DNA from: Conchocele bisecta
Taxonomy: Eukaryota; Mollusca; Bivalvia; Lucinida; Thyasiridae
Length of the DNA: 64,000 nucleotides
Reading direction: 5' to 3'
NCBI GenBank assembly: GCA_029237695.1
Contig: CM055265.1
Coordinates: forward strand, 116,534,067 to 116,598,066
Under the pieces are notes generated by a model. The model saw only the letters and a list, made by a program, of their open reading frames with translations. It had not been told where the DNA came from and did not search any database. Each line of letters starts with the position of its first letter. Positions within the stretch are counted from its first letter, which is position 1. The position numbers and the translations under genes were made by a program. Below are positions 11,130 to 22,615 of this stretch, piece by piece.

Positions 11130-12960
11130 CTTTTAGATGTATATCACGGTTGGAGTTGTCTCCCATTCCCGTGCAAACACAGCCCGTCTGCTTGCCCATT
11201 CGGGCTGACTGCACGAGTGCGACGATACAAACCCAATCAACACGAACGATTATTAACCATGTCGATCCATTATTCATTCGGTTGTATTTTATGGTCGGAG
11301 TTGTCTCACATTCTCGTGTAGACAGCCTGCCTGCTTGTTCAGACGGGCCGGCTGGACGAGTTCAGGATACAAACCCAATCAACACAAACGATAATTAACC
11401 ATGATGATTCATTATTCATTCGGATGTATTTTATGGTCGGAGTTGTCTCCCATTCTCGTGTGGACAGCCTGCCTGCTTGCTCAGGCGGGCTGGCTGCACG
11501 AGTGCGGGATACAAACCCAATCAACACAAACGACAATTAACCATGTTGATTCATTATTCATTTGGATGTATTTTATGGTCGGAGTTGTCTCCCATTCTCG
11601 TGTAGACAGCCTGCCTGCTTGTTCAGACGGGCTGGCCCCACGAGTGCAGGATACAAACCCAATCAACACAAACGATAATTAACCATGTTGATTCATTATT
11701 CATTCGGATGTATTTTATGGTCGGAGTTGTCTCCCATTCTCGTGTAGACAGCCTGATTGCTAGTTCAGTCGGGCTGGCTGCACGAGTGCAGGATACAAAC
11801 CCAATCAACACAAACGATAAACAACCATGTGGATTCATTATTCATTCGGATGTATTTTATGGTCGGAGTTGTCTCCCATTCTCGTGTATACAGCCTGCCT
11901 GCTTGTCCAGACGGGCTGGCTGCACGAGTACAGGATACAAACCCAATCAACACAAACGATAATTAACCATGATGATTCATTATTCATTCGGATGTATTTT
12001 ATGGTCGGAGTTGTCTCCCATTCTCGTGTGGACAGCGTGCCTACATGTTCAGTCGGGCTGGCTGCACGAGTGTGGATACAAACCCAATCAACACAAAACG
12101 ATAATTAACCATGTTGATTCGTTATTCATTCGGATGTATTTTATTGGTCGGAGTTGTCTCCCATTCTGTGTAGACAGCCTGCCTGCTTGTTCAGGCGGGC
12201 TGGCTGCACGAGTGCAGGATACAAACCCAATCAACACAAACGATAATTAACCATGTTGATTCATTATCCATTCGGATGTATTTTATGGTCGGAGTTGTCT
12301 CCCATTCTCGTGTAGACAGCCTGCCTGGTTGTCGACGGGCTGGCTGCACGAGTGCAGGATACAAACCCAATCAACACAAACGATAATTAACTATGTTGAT
12401 TCATTATTCATTCGGATGTATTTTATGGCCGGAGTTGTCTCCCGTGCTCGTGTAGACAGACTGCCTGCTTGTTCAGACCGGCTGGCTGCACGACTGCATG
12501 ATACAAACCCAATCGACACAAACGATAATCAACCATGATGATTCATTATTCATTCGGATGTATTTATGGTCGGAGTTATCTCCCATTCTCGTGTAGACAG
12601 CCTGCCTGCTTGTTCAGACGGGCTGGCTGCACGAGTGCAGGATACAAACCCAATCGACACAAACGAAAATTAACCATGTTGATTCAGTATTCATTCGGAT
12701 GTATTTTATGGTCGGAGTTGTCTCCCATTCTCGTGTAGACAGCCTGCTGCTTGTTCAAGCGGACTGGCTGCACGAGTGCAGGATACAAACTCAATCAACA
12801 CAAACGAAAAAATTAACCATGTTGATTCAGTATTCATTCGGATGTATTTTATGGTCGGAGTTGTCTCCCATTCTCGTGTAGACAGCCTGCCTGCTGTTCA
12901 GACGGACTGGCTGCACGAGTGCAGGATACAAACTCAATCAACACAAACGATACTTGAACA
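11130..12960. repeat. 142-bp minisatellite, about 13 copies, within the LINE 3' region
   Basis: Units contain 'ggtcggagttgtctcccatt', 'gtagacagcctgcctgcttg', 'gggctggctgcacgagtgca', 'caaacccaatcaacacaaac' and 'attcattcggatgta'. The first motif recurs at about 11293, 11435, 11577, 11719, 11861, 12003, 12147, 12287, 12427, 12567, 12709 and 12851. The step is almost exactly 142 bp, and indels of 1-3 bp account for exceptions. Open frames here are by-products of the repeat. It lies between the ORF2 stop and the LINE-like 3' tail, so it appears to be part of the element. Confidence 0.9.
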
Positions 12961-13445
12961 TGTTGTAGAATGTATATGCATATGCATTCTATGTATATGT
13001 TCAATAATAAAACATCACCTCACGCATTTTCGAATTTCGAGCTCAGCATGAGGAATCTGACAATAGTTTATTTGGAAGTTATATAGAGTTAAAACCACCC
13101 ACCCTAGTCTCTACCTCCGTGTATATGGAGGATGAGACAGTTGGGTCAGGGTATACATATGTGTATAAAACTTTGAATTGAAAATTGCGAAAAACAGCAG
13201 TCCCTCCCCACTCAAATGGGCATATCGGCTCGCATACAAAATCATCGATATTTTTTGTTATAAAATGCATAAACCCGAATTTACGACAAATATTATCTAA
13301 AAATATACATATACAACTTGTATTATCATTCGTTGTACATGCTCACCATAACCATGCCATATGTGTCTTGAAATTGATATCGATTGTTACCTCTTGTATT
13401 CGTTCATGTAACGAACTGAGTGAAATAAAGGTATTGTATTGTATG
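12961..13445 (+). other. distal 3' UTR and tail of the LINE
   Basis: Single-copy AT-rich sequence follows the minisatellite. It ends with 'acgaactgagtgaaataaag' and then two to three TATTG pentamers near 13430-13445. An AATAAA-like signal directly before a short tandem tail is typical of LINE 3' ends. No coding potential is seen. Confidence 0.6.
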
Positions 13446-14247
13446 TACTAACATGCCATGTCTCTATATCATGTTTAACTTCTATTTTTCAATATCTGAC
13501 TTTTAACATTTATTATTTACTTTGGTAGTAAAGCCATAGTGCTATGTCTAGTAGTCCGTCGTCAATAAATAGTATTTATAACAAGTTTGTGCTGAAACAG
13601 AGATCAAATGTGGGATAATTATGTTTTGTTTACAATCATAATTAATGAATGGACGTCTATGTGTATTATATCACGTTATTTTAACTAAAATCATTACAAA
13701 ATATCACTAAATGACACATATTCGTTGAGTCTGGGTTTTATTTGCCAATTGTTAAGCATGTGAGAATTAATAGCTTGACATTCAACGTATATAGCATTTA
13801 AAATCTCACTGTGTAAAACTCAAGCACATTGACATCCAGCCTGAAGCACTCTAAATGTGGAGTGAGTGGAGATGGGGTATGTAGTAGGGTCTGGGGTGGG
13901 GGCGTATTCAGTGTATGAATGGATGGGTTAAACACAGGCGGTCGGTTGAAATCGTATCTGGTTTTATGCGATAAATTCGGATTATTAAATTATATTATAT
14001 GCCACATTAAAAGTAAGAGCCACACACCACATTACACATATCACGCGTACTATACGCAATTCGCTTTGGGTCAAGCTTTTAAATCAATAAAGAAAAGAAA
14101 AGATGGATGGATGTGCATTCACCTCTCTCCGACAATTACGCCGGTTTTACCCCATTCGCATTTTCATCTTTATCCAAATAATCGACCATTACTTCATTTA
14201 GTGACGCCATGTATTACCATGCATCCGATAACCGTAGGCTAAATCGA
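13446..14247. other. unassigned AT-rich sequence
   Basis: No gene, long repeat or inverted structure was recognised. Short frames, including one at 13919-14242, lack recognisable motifs. Confidence 0.4.
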
Positions 14248-14385
14248 TCAGCCAATGGTAACTAGGCTTTGAGATCAATTACCAATAGAAACTAGGCTTT
14301 GGACTGGATGTCCAAAACATAGTTTAAGCTATCAGCCAATGATAACTAGGCTTTGTGATCGCTTAACCAATCGTAACTCGCGTTG
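14248..14385. repeat. short degenerate repeat with 'ccaatggtaactaggcttt'
   Basis: The motif 'ccaat-g-aactaggcttt' recurs four times at uneven spacing (about 14252, 14282, 14336, 14367), with the last copy diverged. It abuts the foldback element that starts at 14395. Confidence 0.6.
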
Positions 14386-14394
14386 TGACGGGTA

Positions 14395-14639
14395 GCAGAA
14401 ACCACCGTTCAGGCTGATTTCGTAAATTAACTAGCGATTACGATCTCAAACGGCAGTTTCTGGCCAAATGCACAATAATTGCTCAAACTGGGGTTTGAGA
14501 GCCTAAACCATGGTTTATACTCTCAAACTGGGGATTAGAGATTTATTGTGCATTATGATTTGGCGAGTCCGGTTTAAGCTCAAACCGTTGCTTAGGCTAT
14601 CAGAACCCCTAGTTTGAGAGTCTAAACGGTGGTTTCTGC
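14395..14639. mobile_element. 245-bp MITE-like foldback element
   Basis: The terminal inverted repeat is 'gcagaaaccaccgtt' on the left and 'aacggtggtttctgc' on the right, a perfect 15-bp match extended by imperfect pairing. A second inverted pair, 'aatgcacaata' (about 14467) and 'tattgtgcatt' (about 14543), sits inside, as do repeats of 'tcaaactgggg'. It has no coding capacity. The flanks show no obvious target duplication. Confidence 0.75.
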
Positions 14640-14750
14640 ACTACACTAAGATAATCCCCTCGCTGACAGCCTTGGCAATAATAACCTACTTCCTCAGTGA
14701 CCTTCACATTGCCTATATGCAACTGGGATATACTAGTAGCGAAAGTACAT

Positions 14751-14773
14751 GTACGTGCGTACGTACGTACGTT
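14751..14773. repeat. ACGT-type microsatellite
   Basis: A short run of 'acgt' units follows 'gtacatgtacgtgcgt'. The run is self-complementary. Confidence 0.8.
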
Positions 14774-15263
14774 TGTGCTTTAGTATGACCTTTCATTTCT
14801 TACATATTTTACAAACGCAGGAATGTCTTATACCTGTTTATATAAAATATGATCATACGATCTCTTTAGCCAATTGAGAATAGACTCGCCTACTTCCCTG
14901 GCTATTCCAGGATAAATAGTATCTATTCAAGTTTGAGAATGTTGCTGTTGTCATATCCGTGGAGGTGTATTCTACTGTATCACATTCACACTAGTTGACT
15001 ATGTAGAACAGTAGATATCATTGTCAGACTGAATGTGCATGCTGATCTGGGTCTATACTGGTTGGGAAACATCGCATGGTTCGTTCCTATTGTTAACTAG
15101 GTACACATACGTGATGCAGTAAGAAATTAGGACTTGGGATATTATACATTATGTAGACTGTAGATAAACACAATGTGTCTAATTACCCCCAACTGCCCAC
15201 CCCCACATGAAATGGGTGGCCGGTCGAGCTCTTGATTAAATACTGGTAGTGCATTTGTGAAGT
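14774..15263. other. unassigned sequence
   Basis: No gene or repeat structure was recognised. A motif 'gatctgggtctatactggt' (about 15045) resembles sequences near 19400 and 40435 and may be a repeat fragment. Confidence 0.4.
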
Positions 15264-15827
15264 CTACTGTCTGTTTCACGAAAGCTGGCCAAATTTTACG
15301 GCCATATAGACAATTCAAAAACTATTATTTTCGATAATATTAAATTAAAGGAAAATTTAAGAATGAGCCTTCTTTTTATTTCGTGAAATTCGGTCAAATA
15401 TTGATTTTATTACGAAAAATTGATTTGTCTATAGGAATTTAACATGGGGGAAAAAGAGGTAAGGCAGTGTGGGAGGAGTCAAAAAACGAAAAAATTTGGA
15501 AATTGACTCCGAAACCTAGCTTGGAAATGATCTAACTAAGAAAACAAAAGTTACATTTTAAAAATCGGTCCAATATTTCTGAAATTCCAAAAAATGTCCC
15601 CATGTTAAATCCCCATAGACATCTTCACTCCGTGAAGATGTCTATTGGGATTTAACATGGGGAAATTTTGTTTTCGCAATAAAATCAATATTTGACCAAA
15701 TTTCACGAAATAAAAAGAAGGCTCATTCTTAAATTTTGATAACATTTAATATTATCGACAAAAATATTCTTTTCGAATTGTTTATATGGGCGTAACATTT
15801 GGACAGCTTTCGTGAAACAGACAGTAG
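15264..15827. mobile_element. 564-bp long-arm foldback element with a central hairpin
   Basis: The ends are 'ctactgtctgtttcacgaaa' and its exact complement 'tttcgtgaaacagacagtag'. Arms of about 170-190 bp pair with few mismatches, including the 'aagaatgagccttctttttatttcgtgaaat' type region and its complement near 15700-15730 (quoted here in part only). The centre (about 15598-15660) is a second hairpin: 'ccccatgttaaat' against 'atttaacatgggg', with 'agacatcttcac' inside. No open frame is present, so this is non-autonomous. Confidence 0.88.
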
Positions 15828-16248
15828 TAGTATAGATGTAATTAGGATTACAACATGTACATGTAATGGCATGTACACATGCTTTTTGTTCATTTAATCA
15901 GTGAACATATTAATGTAACACATATGATTTCATGTTTCATCAATCATGTTTCGTATGTCATCTCATATATAGTAGTGACTCTAAGGACATGATCTGTAAC
16001 CAGATACCCTAAACAAGTACAAAAACAAATTCAGTTGTGGCTATCAAAATGAACCTTAAACCAAACAGATCTGCGATAAGTGTATCAGTCGGTGCAACCA
16101 CACAGTTTGGTCAATCGAAATTAGTATTATGTTTGAATAGCATGTTTGATCTAGCTCTGATTGTACATATGATGATCAGGATATACACTGGCCAATACTG
16201 TATTCGGGTCACTTTTTACGGCCAGTGACCCTTTAGAATGGACATTTA
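15828..16248. other. unassigned sequence with a small hairpin
   Basis: No gene was recognised. 'actggcc' (about 16186) and 'ggccagt' (about 16220) can pair around a ~30-nt loop. Confidence 0.4.
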
Positions 16249-16763
16249 TTAAAGGTACAGGCCCACTCAGGAGGCACAAAATGTACTTTATTGGAATTAA
16301 AGTGTAGAATTGTGTCACTATTCCACCAGTTCTAAAAATTATGAGCGCCCGCTATACAGATATAATCATTTAGTAATGTTTGGTTTAGTGATAGTGACGC
16401 GCGGTGATATAAGGCCATTTTCATATGCAAATGAGGCATGCTATTTCTAAATTATTTATACTAATTAAATGTGTCACTTGAAAAATTTATATTTCCGACA
16501 GATTATAAAGTACATGTATGATCATTGCACATCAATAAATAAATACAGAGAATAAATAATAATGTCTGTTATCATTTTAAGGAAACACGGTTATCGCCCC
16601 TTATATCAGTGTACCATTTTAAGTCTGATATAAAATGTATAATAATGTCAATCAATACGTGGGGTCATGGTGGATGAATGTATTTTGTTGCCAGAAAATG
16701 TCTCAGATGATGTCTCTGATATAAAGAACATGTTGTGTCTACTGAGTGGGCATGTACCTTTAA
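16249..16763. mobile_element. MITE family A, copy 1 (about 515 bp)
   Basis: The left end is 'ttaaaggtac' followed by 'gcccactcag'; the right end is 'ctgagtgggcatgtaccttt'. The reverse complement of this copy matches 32207-34290 once the nested insertion there is removed. Shared blocks include 'cagagacatcatctgagaca', 'accgtgtttccttaaaatg' and 'gatgtgcaatgatcatac'. It is non-coding. The flanks are compatible with a TA or TTAA target, but I cannot decide between them. Confidence 0.85.
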
Positions 16764-17035
16764 CTCTTTCACATGGGGTGTTCTCACTTTCCCAACATTC
16801 TGTATTTGAGGTAGAAATTTTGTGTTTTTGCATGTTGGGAAGGTGAGACACTATTGTTATGCTTAAAATGGACTTAATTGGAGATAATTGGTCAAAATTG
16901 CTATTCTGCACAGCAGAAAGGGTACATAACACAATTTGGGTTAAAGTAAACGTGTATATAAACATGACTTTATTAGCTATTCTATATTCTATTAAATTAC
17001 AATGTTTTTTCTGATCAGAAGCAACTTTTATTTAA

Positions 17036-17112
17036 CATACATATGGGCCGCGCTCTGTTAAAACCAGCCTTAATGACAACGTCATGAAAGCCTGAAAATG
17101 ACGTCGCAAAGT
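17036..17112 (+). repeat. dispersed repeat family B, terminal fragment
   Basis: The sequence 'gggccgcgctctgt' followed by 'aaaaccagccttaatgacaa' and 'gaaaatgacgtcgcaaagtt' recurs near 62118. A shorter version lies near 43124, and an inverted end lies near 38545. Confidence 0.75.
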
Positions 17113-17184
17113 TACACTTAAAGGACACGGGGTAATAAGGCCAATCAAAAATCGGCCCACACCCAAACTGGAATATAACAGTGA

Positions 17185-17281
17185 CATAGCTTCCTGACTT
17201 ATTGCTGTACACTACTACACTGTTACACACTACTACACTGTTACAGTGTAATAGTGTACAGTAATAATTCAGGAAGCTATG
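17185..17281. repeat. 97-bp near-perfect hairpin
   Basis: The left arm 'catagcttcctgacttattg' pairs with 'caataattcaggaagctatg'-like sequence on the right (one mismatch), and the pairing continues through 'ctgtacactactacactg'. The loop is about 17 nt. The hairpin may be a foldback element core or the centre of a larger one. Confidence 0.8.
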
Positions 17282-18666
17282 TTCAAAATTTGGATTTGAT
17301 ATCTTTACTACGTTTTGGACAATATCGTGTTTAATGATACAACCCAATGACACATTTCAATGACTGCACCGTCAATTTGACGTTAAAACATGTGAGATGA
17401 CGTTACGTTACTGGGAAGCGGGTGATTTTGTGATTGAAATATAATTGGCATTCAAGACAAACATCATGAAGCTCGCAGGAAAGAATTGATTGCCATGATT
17501 TAAGACAATATAACTGGGGCCTAAACATCTTTTCAGTTTCGAGATGGCTGACCTTTTCGAAATTGCCGCCATTTGTTATCAATTTCATGACTATATACGA
17601 GCATGCCTAATGAAAACGTAGATTTCGAAAAAGGTAAAATTCGAGACACGGCATTATATATATTGCATATTGTCCAGATTAATTCACAAATCTTGTTTTT
17701 CAATGAATATTTGAAATGATTCCATGTTACCATGACAACCGAGAAATAATAATGTATTGATATAAATGTAAATTCATTATTTTGTATTGCATTTTATACT
17801 ACATTTATTTTTTAAAATCATCATGACTCCTGCCTACATAATTATAGCATACACTTACATGTATCCTCAATATTTTAATATGTATACATGCTACCATGGT
17901 AACAAAATCACCCATGTACCGAAATGTATCTCAAATGACATACTTATGTTAGTAGAACATGCTACACATTTTGAGACTCAGAGGGTATATATCATTATGG
18001 TCATAGCATAATGATGCTGCAGTGAAAGAAACAGTTTTATTTGTGACAATAACAACAATGTGCTACAATTATTATGGTAATTATGTGTACTAATAAGTGT
18101 TCATTTTGTTTATCGGCGTAGCAGCGCTAACATACTAAACGTGTCGCCAAGTACAGACATAGTAAATGTTTTGTATAGCATTGAAGTTTTATACTACTAT
18201 GCATTTTGGTATAAAGTATGTTCAATTACAATTATATCCTTATTTTAATGCGGTAAATAATATTACAGTACATGGCCGTATATACATGTACATATATTTC
18301 ATTCAGGCGCATAGTTGTGCCTAAAATAATGTCATGGCAGACTTTTGAGGGCGGTCTGGGTTGTGGGGTCAGGCGGTTTGAGGATATCCCCCAAAATACA
18401 CGGTAACTGGAATTACCGTAAAACAATTTTTTACCAAAAACCACCGAAATACCGGAAACCCCTGTAAATCATTATATAATAACATACATATGTGTTTGTT
18501 GTGTGATAAAAGGTTTGTTTACTATATTATAAGATTAATACAATATTTACAAACTATTTGTGTGAAATAATATGATTTTGGATCATCTTGTTTGGTGTTT
18601 AATTCCAAATTCAAAACGACTGTGAAATTTACCGGAAAACACTTTCAGTTGAGAATGCACAGTACT
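17282..18666. other. unassigned AT-rich sequence
   Basis: No gene or long repeat was recognised. Short open frames near 17403-18011 have no motif support. Confidence 0.4.
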
Positions 18667-18900
18667 ACCCGGCTGTAGATTTTCCATGGACATACAGGAA
18701 ATTCTGTGGAAATTCCATGGGCATCATGGAATTTCCACGGAAACTCTGTGGAAACCATGGAATAAATGCGGAAACACTGGAATATGCTGGACAATGTCCA
18801 TGGAAAGTATGGACGTTGTCCATGGAAAGTGCGGACATTGTTCATGGAAATACTGGAAAAAGCATGGAAATACTGGAAAAAGCATGGAAATTCAGTTAAA
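18667..18900. repeat. left subterminal 'ccatggaaa' repeats
   Basis: Irregular repeats of 'catggaaat', 'gtggaaattccatgg' and 'gtccatggaaagt' occur, and the later ones match the array at 22080-22345 in the same orientation. Confidence 0.75.
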
Positions 18901-19233
18901 AGTGAGAACTTAGTAATTTTTTGCTAGAAAATTTGACGAGCGGAAAAGGAGCGGAACATACCGGAAATCTGAGAACTTAGAAAATTTACAGGAAATCTGA
19001 GAACTTAGAAAATTTACTGGAAATGTGAGAAATTTTCAAAGTTGTTTTTATTGTTAAAACTTCTGAAATCAAAATACTGATAACTCAAAGTGAAATTATT
19101 ACATGGTTTTCTATATAGTAGAACACAAATTTTTGCTCAATCATACTATTTCCTCAGTCCCTTGGACTTTGAGTAAATATAAGTGTAGATTGTATTTGTA
19201 ATCAAAGCATTTTGATGATTTCTCATAATTATG

Positions 19234-19452
19234 TGGCTGTGACTGGAGAAATAAGGCTTATGGTATTTCTGACCAGTGTAGCTCTTGATCCAATAGCACA
19301 CTACTGTAGCCTGATAACAAGGTACATTGGTTGTTAAAAGCATGACAGGTGTTTCACTGATGAAATGGCGAACAGTGCAGATTCTGATGAGACTCTGATC
19401 TGGATATACACTGGTCGGAAAACCCATAAGCCCCACTTCTCCAGTCACATCC
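19234..19452. mobile_element. MITE family E, copy 1
   Basis: The arm near 19236-19282 ('gtgactggagaa', 'aaggcttatgg', 'gaccagtgta') pairs with the arm near 19408-19452 ('tacactggtc', 'ccataagcc', 'ttctccagtcac'). A diverged relative lies at 42424-42637. Confidence 0.75.
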
Positions 19453-19518
19453 ACTTATGACACACTTGTACAGTATTTGTCCTCAAATAACCTTCCATAT
19501 TGCATCACAGTTTTTTGC

Positions 19519-20215
19519 TTGTAGATGGAATACTATTGTGCATACAGACACCATACTTGGACAACCTTTTCTCATAGGGATGTACACCAATAACCCCTGA
19601 TCTATATTTGACATTGACCTACATTTCCTCTTCAATTACTTACTTAATTCCCCTTGGTTAAGGTTTTTAGTCAACCTTGGTTAAGGTTTTTAGTCAAGGT
19701 TGTAGATGGAATACTATTGTGCATACAGACACCATACTTGGATAACTTTTTCTCTTAGGGATGTACATTAATAACCCCTGACCTATATTTTACCTTGACC
19801 TACATTTAACCTCGAATTACTTACTTATTTCCCCTTGATTAAGGTTTGTACTCAAACTTGGTTAAGGTTTATAGTCAAGCTTGTATATGGAATACTCCTG
19901 GCCAACTGCAACATACTTGGACCAACGCAACCATACCTTCATCTCCTAGTGATGTACATCAATAATCCCTGACCTATATTTGACCTTGACCTACTTTAAC
20001 CCTTGGATTACTTAGTTATTTCCCCTTGGTTAAGTTTTTAAGTCAAGCTTGTATATGGAACACTCCTGGCCGTGAGCAACCATACTTGGAAAACATCTCC
20101 TAGTGATGTGCATCAATAACCCCTGACCTATATCTGACATTGACCTACATTGAACCTTGAATTACTTTCCTTTGGTTAAGGTTTTTAGTGAACCTTGGTT
20201 AAGGTTTTTATGCGG
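19519..20215. repeat. ~175-bp tandem repeat, four degenerate units
   Basis: Units share 'tggaatact', 'accatacttgga', 'gggatgtacat', 'aataacccctgacctatatt', 'gaccttgacctacatt' and 'ccccttggttaaggttttta'. Units begin near 19520, 19700, 19880 and 20050. Some have the 'ggttaaggttttta' piece internally doubled. Confidence 0.85.
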
Positions 20216-21214
20216 GCCGTGGCCACCTTCTTTGTCAAGCTGAGTGTACATCGACAACCCTCGTTGTCGAGCTATGCTGTTCTCCTACAGCTCTTGTCTA
20301 AATGTAAAATCATGTTTCAGCAACACAGTAGAATCTACTCAGTTTGAGACAATTTTACTGTGCTGCCAAACATGATTTTAAGAAAAACAAGAATAAAATT
20401 CCAAATAATCAAAGGACAATTCTTTGTTTCCAGCACATTACAGACACAATTTTAATACACTTACACATACAAAACATGCATAATTAATATAAAATACACA
20501 CAGACTGGGCAAAATACTGACAGACAGGCTGACAGACACATGGACGATTATGCATGCACATATGGGTTGTAGGAAATATTTTGGGTCTGTAGAGAGATAG
20601 AGGCCAAAAATAAGCGCCTGAAATACAGACATACAACAACAACAACAACAACCGCAATTGTCAAAAAAAGGCATCAGAAACAGACAGCTATTTTGATCTA
20701 AAAACAGATTTAATGTAAATTAAAATCAAAACCACAGTAAGGGATTTCATAAACACATAAACTAGACTTCTAGAAATGATTGAGACTTATTATTATCATT
20801 TAAATCAAATAAGGTGAGGATTTCGAAATTATGAAATAATTAACCAGTAACCGACTGGATCCAGTAACCCCAACTTGTGTGATATTGGGCTTCCACTCCC
20901 ACTGTCTTAGAAACATTAGAACATTTATTGAAGTTAATATATGTTAGTTATGAGTACATGCCTCTAATTACACTGCATTACATATGAGGTATGATGGAGT
21001 AGTCTTTCCAAATGTGCGTTTGAAGCCTTCTTTGTTTACTTTCTACTTAGTGCCAATAGTGGGAAGTGACCTAAGAATCTTGCTAATACACAGTTTATGG
21101 TAATATTTTTGTGTCCTACTGTAGAATTGTCTCTCAATAACAGAATAGCAAATTATGAACACCAACACCTGCATGTTTTTATCACGCCCGCTTTTGACGT
21201 GCGTCCGGCATTTG
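20216..21214. other. unassigned sequence with a short 'aac' run
   Basis: There is an 'acaacaacaac' microsatellite near 20635-20652. Otherwise no gene or repeat was recognised. Confidence 0.4.
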
Positions 21215-21700
21215 TGTTAAAGTTTTTTATGTACCAAATATCTCCACAACTCTAAGATTTGAGACTTCACATACCTCATTATCATCAGCCATATTTTAAT
21301 TCTATAGCCCACCCATGCTCAAGGTCAAGGTCAAATTGTTTAGAAATGTGCGTTAGAGTTTTTTTTGTAAAATCTGAGTTAAAAGTTTTTCCGTATCTAA
21401 TATCTCCACAACCCGATGTGAATGTCTGACTTAAAACTTCACATACCTCATCACCCATATTTTCATCCAATAGCCCAGCCATGTGGCCCCCATGCCCAAG
21501 GTCAAGGTCAAATTACCTAGAAACATGCGTTAAAGTGTTTTTCTTAAATCTGAGTTAAAGTGTATAACGTACTGCTCAATATCTTCAATACTTCTTTATC
21601 ACCATCCATATTTTTATTCTATATAGCCATCCATGCATCCCCCATGCCCATGGTCAAGATCAAATTACCCTGAAATTGGCATTAATGTTTTTGTAAAATC
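21215..21700. repeat. ~165-bp tandem repeat with 'caaggtcaaggtcaa' motif, three units
   Basis: Each unit has 'aatatctccacaac', 'acttcacatacctcat', 'tagcccacccatg', 'ccaaggtcaaggtcaaatta' and 'gcgttaaagtttttttgtaa', with divergence increasing toward the right. Confidence 0.8.
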
Positions 21701-22079
21701 GGCCATCTGATACTTGAGAGCTATAAATCCTGTCGTACCCCAGTAAAAGAGTAACCAGATTAATGCTGATCATATTAATTTTGTGGTTGCAGCTAAGTGA
21801 CTGGTGTGGCATGGACCTGACACCAGGTCAGGGTGTTCTCATTTCAGGACTGAATATACAATGTGTATTTTTCTGTAAATAATCAGTTCTGATTTTAAGA
21901 ATTTTCCTCATTATGGACATGTTAAATACTGGATTAATAATACAAGTCGCACCCGTTTGTCCGGCCTTGAATGATCTTAGCTGTTGATATGCCATTAAAC
22001 ACTAATCATCAATCAATGACCATGAATGTCTCACTAAAACTGTGTCCCTGATTAACAGCAAACATTTCAGTCCTCATAT

Positions 22080-22345
22080 TTTCCATGGAAATTGTGGACG
22101 TCGTCCATGGAAAGGCCATGGAAGATGTGGACATCGTCCATGGAAAGTCCATGGAAGATGTGGACGTCGTCCATGGAAAGTCCATGGAAGATGTGGACGT
22201 CGTCCATGGAAAGTCCATGGAAGATGTGGACATCGTCGATGGAAAGTCCATGGAAGGTGTGGACGTCGTCCATGGAAACGCCCTGGAAAATATTCCATGG
22301 AAAGAGTGGACGTCGTCCATGGAAAGTGTGGACATTGTCCATGGA
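22080..22345. repeat. 36-bp minisatellite of 'gtccatggaaag...gatgtggac'
   Basis: The unit reads 'gtccatggaaag', 'tccatggaagatgtgg', 'acgtc', with a 36-bp step over about six to seven units. The 3-bp periodicity keeps several frames open on both strands, which accounts for overlapping open frames here. Confidence 0.9.
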
Positions 22346-22563
22346 AAATGCTGAAATTGTCCATGGAAAGTATGGAATTGATTTAGTTTCCTTCATTTTT
22401 TCTGGTGTGGAAGGAGGGCGGAATTTGGGTGGAAAGTTGTCCAAATACTCCGGTCTTTTAGCATGGAAATGTTTTCATGGAACTTCAGTGGAATTTCCAT
22501 GGAAAATGCGGAAAATCTACAGCCGGGTAAAAGTCTGTTCCTCACAAATAATAGAGTATCTTA

Positions 22564-22615
22564 GTCATGGTATAATTTTAGTCGTACGAAATTTAGTGAA
22601 ACGGGCCCCTGGTTA
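22564..22615 (-). repeat. MITE family D, solitary terminal fragment
   Basis: The sequence 'attttagtcgtacgaa' followed by 'agtgaaacgggcccc' matches the right terminal repeat of the element at 38869-39111. Confidence 0.75.

Larger units (their letters stand above)
4881..13445 (+). mobile_element. near-full-length non-LTR retrotransposon (LINE)
   Basis: In order: a ~365-bp leader, ORF1 (5247-7607, one in-frame stop), ORF2 with an APE-type endonuclease and a reverse transcriptase (7526-11023), a long 3' region containing a 142-bp minisatellite, and a 3' end with 'gtgaaataaaggtattgtattgtatg' style sequence, which is a short pentanucleotide tail. No LTRs are present. The two-ORF layout with a coiled-coil ORF1 and an N-terminal endonuclease fits the L1/Jockey/CR1 group; I do not assign a clade. 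The 5' boundary is placed where the ~140-bp satellite stops. The satellite does not resume after 13445, and I found no target duplication. Confidence 0.8.
18667..22528. mobile_element. 3.9-kb block bounded by a 19-bp perfect terminal inverted repeat
   Basis: The left end 'acccggctgtagattttcc' and the right end 'ggaaaatctacagccgggt' are exact complements. Both subterminal regions are filled with 'tccatggaaa' motifs. Inside are a smaller foldback element (19234-19452) and two tandem families (19519-20215 and 21215-21700). No transposase is recognisable. It could be a non-autonomous DNA transposon enlarged by insertions, or two facing copies of a short 'ccatgga' repeat with unrelated DNA between. 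I see no target duplication. Confidence 0.55.

Noticed and set aside
11115..13051. Many overlapping open frames with similar peptides
   Set aside because: All derive from the 142-bp repeat read in different frames; there is no independent coding signal.
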